A DNA stretch of 64,000 nt from JANQPX01 sp965222015 (GTDB lineage: Bacteria; Pseudomonadota; Alphaproteobacteria; Geminicoccales; Geminicoccaceae), in NCBI GenBank assembly GCA_965222015.1, contig CBDCTL010000023.1:806001-870000 (forward strand). The letters run 5' to 3'. The notes beneath the pieces were generated by a model, which saw only the letters and a program-made list of their open reading frames with translations, did not search any database and was not told the origin of the DNA. Position numbers and translations under genes: made by a program. Shown in pieces: positions 59,953 through 64,000 of the stretch; positions within the stretch are counted from its first letter, which is position 1, and each line of letters begins with the position of its first letter.

Positions 59953-61920
59953 ATGAATTCCGCCATGCCCGAGGCGGCCGCCGAGCCGTCGTCCGAATCC
60001 GTTCAGATCAAGCTCCCCGACGGCGCCGTGAAGACGCTGACGGCGGGCGCGACCGGGACGGACCTGGCGACCGCAATCAGCCCCTCGCTGGCCAAGGTCG
60101 TGGTCGCCATGGAGGTGGATGGCGAGGTCTGGGATCTCGATCGGGAACTGCCGGATGGCGTGACCGTCCGCCTGATCAAACGCGGGGACGACGACGCGCT
60201 TCCCCTCATCCGCCACGATGCGGCGCACGCCATGGCCGAGGCGGTGCAGGAGCTTTATCCCGGCACCCAGGTCACCATCGGCCCGGCGATCGACGACGGT
60301 TTTTATTACGATTTTTCACGGAACGAGCCGTTCACGCCGGACGACCTCGAAAAGATCGAGGCGCGCATGGCCGAGATCGTTTCTCGCGCGGAGCCGATCC
60401 AGCGCGAGGTCTGGGATCGGGACGAGGCGGTCGCGCTGTTCGAAAAGATGGGCGAGCAATATAAGGTCGAGATCATCCGGGACCTGCCCGAGACCGAGAC
60501 CATCACGCTCTACCGCCAGGGCGGCTTCGTCGACCTCTGCCGCGGCCCGCATATGCGCTCGACCAAAGATCTCGGCAAGGCCTTCAAGCTGATGAAGGTC
60601 GCCGGCGCCTATTGGCGGGGTGATGCCAGGAACGCCCAGCTCCAGCGCATCTACGGCACCGCCTGGGCGGACGAGAAGCAGCTCGACGCCTACCTGCACC
60701 GGTTGGAGGAAGCGGAGCGGCGCGACCATCGAAAACTCGGCAAGCAGCTCGGCCTCTTTCACCTGCAGGAAGAGGCGGCCGGCGCCGTCTTCTGGCATCC
60801 CAAGGGCTGGGTGCTCTACCGCGAGGTCGAGAACTATATGCGCCGTCGGCTCGACCGCGCCGGCTACCAGGAGGTCAAGACGCCGGAGATGTACGACCGC
60901 GTCTTCTGGGAGCAGTCAGGCCACTGGGAAAAGTTCCGCGAGAACATGTTCACCCTCGAGGTCGAGAACAAAACCCTCGCGGTGAAGCCGATGAACTGCC
61001 CGGCCCATGTGCAGATTTTTAATCAGTCGCTAAAAAGCTATCGCGACCTGCCATTGAGGATGGCCGAGTTCGGCTCATGCCACCGCAACGAGCCCTCGGG
61101 CGCTCTCCACGGCATCATGCGGGTCCGTGCCTTCGTCCAGGACGACGCCCACATCTTCTGCACGCCGGATCAGATCACCTCGGAGAGCATCGCGTTCTGC
61201 GATCTGCTGCGGAGCATCTACGCCGATTTCGGCTTCACCAACGTCCACGTCAAATTCTCGGACCGACCGCCCGTGCGCGCCGGCGAGGACGATGTCTGGG
61301 ACAGGGCCGAGACAGCACTCAAGGACGCGACCGAAGCGGCTGGGCTGGAGACGACGCTCAACCCCGGCGAAGGTGCCTTCTATGGCCCGAAGCTGGAATT
61401 CGTGCTGACCGACGCCATCGGCCGCGAATGGCAATGCGGCACGCTGCAGGTGGACTTCGTCCTTCCCGAGCGTCTGAACGCCAACTATGTCGGCGAGGAT
61501 GGCGCCAAGCACCGGCCGGTCATGCTTCACCGTGCGATCCTCGGTTCCATGGAGCGCTTCATCGGCATCCTGATCGAGGAGCATGCCGGCAGGATGCCGC
61601 TCTGGCTGGCTCCGGTTCAGGTCGTGGTCGCCACCATCACCAACGAGGCGGACGACTACGCCCGAGAGGTCGGCGAAGCCCTCGAAAAGGCGCGTCTGCG
61701 CTTTGAGCTAGATCTTCGAAGCGACAAAATCGGCTACAAGGTCCGGGAGCATTCGGTCGGCAAGGTGCCGCTCATCCTCGCCGTCGGCGGCCGCGAGGCC
61801 GAACAGCGCACGGTTTCCTTGCGCCGTTTGGGCCAGCAGGGCCAAGAAATGCTTGCTCTCGACGATGCAGTGGCGTTATTTGTCAAAGAGTCGCAGGCTC
61901 CTGACTTGGGGTCGGCCTAG
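59953..61920 (+). CDS. thrS: Threonyl-tRNA synthetase
   Basis: ThrRS charges tRNA-Thr. The 655-residue protein starts at the ATG at 59953 (MNSAMPEAA, AGAGGA upstream). A TGS domain is followed by the editing domain with HDAAHAMAEAVQELYPGTQV and the cysteine of VDLCRGPHM. The class II catalytic core has zinc-binding cysteine and histidines, including MNCPAHVQIFNQSLKSYRD, and motif 2 RMAEFGSCHRNEPSGALHG. The C-terminal anticodon-binding domain ends SLRRLGQQGQEML. Length and domains are complete. infC follows downstream, a common pairing. Confidence 0.97.
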   Translation: MNSAMPEAAAEPSSESVQIKLPDGAVKTLTAGATGTDLATAISPSLAKVVVAMEVDGEVWDLDRELPDGVTVRLIKRGDDDALPLIRHDAAHAMAEAVQELYPGTQVTIGPAIDDGFYYDFSRNEPFTPDDLEKIEARMAEIVSRAEPIQREVWDRDEAVALFEKMGEQYKVEIIRDLPETETITLYRQGGFVDLCRGPHMRSTKDLGKAFKLMKVAGAYWRGDARNAQLQRIYGTAWADEKQLDAYLHRLEEAERRDHRKLGKQLGLFHLQEEAAGAVFWHPKGWVLYREVENYMRRRLDRAGYQEVKTPEMYDRVFWEQSGHWEKFRENMFTLEVENKTLAVKPMNCPAHVQIFNQSLKSYRDLPLRMAEFGSCHRNEPSGALHGIMRVRAFVQDDAHIFCTPDQITSESIAFCDLLRSIYADFGFTNVHVKFSDRPPVRAGEDDVWDRAETALKDATEAAGLETTLNPGEGAFYGPKLEFVLTDAIGREWQCGTLQVDFVLPERLNANYVGEDGAKHRPVMLHRAILGSMERFIGILIEEHAGRMPLWLAPVQVVVATITNEADDYAREVGEALEKARLRFELDLRSDKIGYKVREHSVGKVPLILAVGGREAEQRTVSLRRLGQQGQEMLALDDAVALFVKESQAPDLGSA

Positions 61921-61934
61921 CTTTTGCAAGTGTT

Positions 61935-61952
61935 TGTTCCACGAACATTTTT
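61935..61952 (+). terminator. Weak possible terminator between thrS and infC
   Basis: TGTTC-CAC-GAACA (61935-61947) forms a short five-base stem, followed by five T's. The stem is weak, so it may only reduce readthrough into infC. Confidence 0.3.
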
Positions 61953-62043
61953 GCAGGGGCTATAGGTTTTTCTGCTCACTACGGAGAGGGGACTGCGGAT
62001 GGGATTAACGGAATGACAAGGTTTGGAGGGTAACTCAACCTAG

Positions 62044-62565
62044 ATGGCAGCTCCGGCAAAAGACGAATACCGAATCAACGACAGAATTGAAGCGGCAGAG
62101 GTTCGCCTGGTCGACGCGGACGGCGAAATGGCAGGCGTCGTCGGCCTCCCGCAGGCACTGGAGAAGGCGATGGCGGCAGGGCTCGACCTGGTCGAAGTCT
62201 CGCCCAACGCCAGTCCACCCGTCTGCAAGATTCTCGATTACGGCAAGTTCAAATACGAGGCGCAGAAAAAGGCCAACGCCGCACGCAAGAAACAGCGGGT
62301 GATCGAGGTCAAGGAAATCAAGATGCGCCCCAATATCGACGACCACGACTACGAGACCAAGATGCGCAAGGTGCACGCCTTCATCGAGGAAGGCGACAAG
62401 GTCAAGGTGACCATGCGCTTCCGCGGTCGTGAACTCGCCCATCAGGACATCGCCATGAAGGTCCTGAACCGGGTCCGCGAAGAAGTCGGCGAAACCGTCA
62501 AGATCGAGCAGTTCCCGCGCATGGAAGGCCGCCAGATGATCATGATCATGGCCCCCGCCAAGTGA
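62044..62565 (+). CDS. infC: Translation initiation factor IF-3
   Basis: IF-3 binds the 30S subunit and checks the start codon and initiator tRNA. The 173 residues show the N-terminal domain (YRINDRIEAAEVRLVDADGE), the linker with DLVEVSPNASPPVCKILDYG, and the C-terminal domain containing VKEIKMRPNIDDHDYETKM and RFRGRELAHQDIAMKVLNRV. The start is the ATG at 62044, because a stop codon lies immediately upstream in frame. That rules out the AUU or AUA starts used in enteric infC upstream of it. The ribosome site GGAGGG is 12 bases away, rather far. Confidence 0.95.
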   Translation: MAAPAKDEYRINDRIEAAEVRLVDADGEMAGVVGLPQALEKAMAAGLDLVEVSPNASPPVCKILDYGKFKYEAQKKANAARKKQRVIEVKEIKMRPNIDDHDYETKMRKVHAFIEEGDKVKVTMRFRGRELAHQDIAMKVLNRVREEVGETVKIEQFPRMEGRQMIMIMAPAK

Positions 62566-62632
62566 GGCGCGGCCTCAAGCGTTGACTTGCTTGTTTCTGG
62601 CAACGCGGCCCGAATCCAAATTGGGATAGGTT

Positions 62633-64000
62633 ATGGCAGCGACGGATGACGGTCGGCTGACGGAGGCGCTTGCGTCTCATGGCACTGAGACATCGCTCGA
62701 CGAAATCGACGACCTGCTGAAAGGCGTACTTGCCGCCCCCAAGGGCCATGACCCCGACGCTTGGCTCGACCTCATTGCCCCGCCCGACGCCGCCGATCTG
62801 CGCGATCTGCTGAAAGATCGTCTCGCCGCCCTCGACAAGAGGGACGCAAACCAGCCCCTGCCGATTTCCGATCGGCTCGCCGGCCTGAGGTCGACGCTGT
62901 CGACGCTCGACCTGGACGGGCTCATTGTTCCGTTGACTGACGAACATCGAAATGAGTACATCCCCGATGCCCGCCAGCGTCTGGCCTGGCTGACGGGCTT
63001 CACCGGATCTGCGGGAACGCTGGTCGTTCTCGGCGACCGTGCCGCCGTCTTCGTCGACGGCCGCTACACCGTGCAGGCCGAGCAGCAGCTCGATGCGGAC
63101 CTGTTCGAGCGCGCCCATCTGATCGAAACCCCGCCCGCGAAATGGCTCGGCGACAACCTGAAAAAGGGCCAGCGTTTCGGCTACGACGCCAATCTCCACG
63201 TCAAGGCCGAGGTTGAACGCTTCCAGAAGGCCTGCGACAAGGCGGGCGCAGAGCTGGTCGCGCTCGACGACAACCCCGTCGATACGATCTGGCCGGGCCA
63301 GCCGGCGATGCCGATCGCGCCGATCGATGAGCTCGACGTTCGCTATGCCGGCGAGAGCAGCGACGACAAACGCACACGCATGGGCAGGAAGGTCGAAGAG
63401 ACCCGCGCCGACGTCTCCCTGATCGGTGCCCCCGACAGCATCGCCTGGCTCCTCAACATCCGAGGCGGCGACGTGCCGTTCAATCCCCTCACCGTCGCCT
63501 TCGCCTTGCTCCACAAGGACGGCGCCGTCGAGTTTTTCTTGGACGAACGCAAGCTTCGCCCTGGTCAGAACCTGGGGAACGGTGTCTCGATCCAGGCCAT
63601 CCAGGACTTTGACAAGGCCCTCGACTATCTCGGCAAGCAGAAGAAAACCGTGCTCGCCGATCCCGCCTGGACCAATGTCGCGCTGACGAAGCGGCTGACC
63701 GCAGCCGGCGCCCGGCTCATAGAAGACAGCGAGCCCTGCATCCTCGCCAAGGCAATCAAGAACGAGACCGAACTCGAAGGCGCTCGAGCCGCCCAGATCC
63801 GGGACGGTGCCGCCGTCACCCGCTTTCTCGCCTGGCTGAGCGAGGCGCTCGCCGACGGCGACGAGATCACCGAGCTCGAAGCCGCCGCCGCGCTCGAAGC
63901 CGAACGCGGGAAAGATCCGCTCTACCGCGGCCCGAGCTTCGACACCATCTCGGCGGCGGGGCCGAACGCGGCGCTCGCCCATTACAGAGTGACGGAAGAG
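62633..64000 (+). CDS. pepP: Xaa-Pro aminopeptidase, M24 family (3' end outside window)
   Basis: The ATG at 62633 opens a frame that runs uninterrupted to the last base (456 codons so far). The first 76 residues are an extension without clear similarity (DDLLKGVLAAPKGHDPDAWL). From about residue 80 it matches the large, three-domain aminopeptidase P: RLAGLRSTLSTLDLDGLIVP, RQRLAWLTGFTGSAGTLVVL, PDSIAWLLNIRGGDVPFNPL, and the second creatinase-type domain ending SEPCILAKAIKNETELEGAR. The metal-binding pita-bread catalytic residues have not yet been reached, so activity cannot be judged. It releases N-terminal residues before proline. AGG lies a few bases upstream of the ATG. Confidence 0.88.
   Translation, partial: MAATDDGRLTEALASHGTETSLDEIDDLLKGVLAAPKGHDPDAWLDLIAPPDAADLRDLLKDRLAALDKRDANQPLPISDRLAGLRSTLSTLDLDGLIVPLTDEHRNEYIPDARQRLAWLTGFTGSAGTLVVLGDRAAVFVDGRYTVQAEQQLDADLFERAHLIETPPAKWLGDNLKKGQRFGYDANLHVKAEVERFQKACDKAGAELVALDDNPVDTIWPGQPAMPIAPIDELDVRYAGESSDDKRTRMGRKVEETRADVSLIGAPDSIAWLLNIRGGDVPFNPLTVAFALLHKDGAVEFFLDERKLRPGQNLGNGVSIQAIQDFDKALDYLGKQKKTVLADPAWTNVALTKRLTAAGARLIEDSEPCILAKAIKNETELEGARAAQIRDGAAVTRFLAWLSEALADGDEITELEAAAALEAERGKDPLYRGPSFDTISAAGPNAALAHYRVTEE

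Overview
The window is a GC-rich (roughly two-thirds G+C by eye) alphaproteobacterial chromosome segment. The evidence is the complete dcw cell-wall and division cluster followed by lpxC, bamD, recN and ligA; the argH-lptM-lysA-DUF4175 cluster with a divergent TlpA gene; the purC-purS-purQ-purL-bolA-grxD order; and a class A RNase P RNA upstream of rsmH. MurE carries the meso-diaminopimelate motif DNPR, and lpxC, bamD and lptM show a Gram-negative outer membrane. I cannot place it in an order or genus.

Layout. 1-1.2 kb: the tail of an EAL protein and a PEP-CTERM exported protein behind a good sigma-54 promoter. 1.2-25.3 kb, minus strand: rsmH-ftsL-ftsI-murE-murF-mraY-murD-ftsW-murG-murC-murB-ddl-ftsQ-ftsA-ftsZ, then lpxC-bamD-recN-ligA and a small membrane protein. 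Most of these genes overlap by 1-4 bases. mraZ is missing; its usual place holds 417 bases without a gene, next to rnpB. 25.7-32.6 kb, minus strand: rnpB, an amidase, a DUF4175 protein, lysA, lptM and argH. 32.6-47.9 kb, mostly plus strand: tlpA; an unusual acidic sigma-like/anti-sigma-like membrane fusion; a hyuA-hyuB-FAD oxidoreductase operon; YqaA and DsbB membrane proteins; cimA-trmJ; a HerA-like ATPase; rpsD. 48.5-53.2 kb, minus strand: the purine operon with bolA and grxD. 53.2-58.9 kb: an accessory stretch with a RelBE-type toxin-antitoxin pair, small lipoproteins, a MOSC protein, and several genes that carry stops or frameshifts. 59-64 kb, plus strand: two orphan small genes, thrS, infC, and a truncated aminopeptidase P.

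How the genes fit together. The central 24 kb makes lipid II from UDP-MurNAc (MurC, MurD, MurE, MurF, MraY, MurG, with Ddl supplying D-Ala-D-Ala), polymerises it at the septum (FtsW, FtsI) and organises the divisome (FtsL, FtsQ, FtsA, FtsZ). LysA uses the same meso-diaminopimelate that MurE attaches, and the amidase acts on the finished wall. LpxC, BamD and LptM serve the outer membrane.

The most novel item is the 670-residue protein at 33380-35392. It joins a long acidic disordered region, degenerate ECF-sigma region 2 and 4 domains, a zinc-less anti-sigma-like domain and one membrane helix in a single chain. Also worth attention are the sigma-54 promoter of the PEP-CTERM gene, a low-GC two-gene locus with paired operators in which the second gene is broken, and two long inverted repeats between genes. 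No tRNA, CRISPR array or intact transposase gene was seen.
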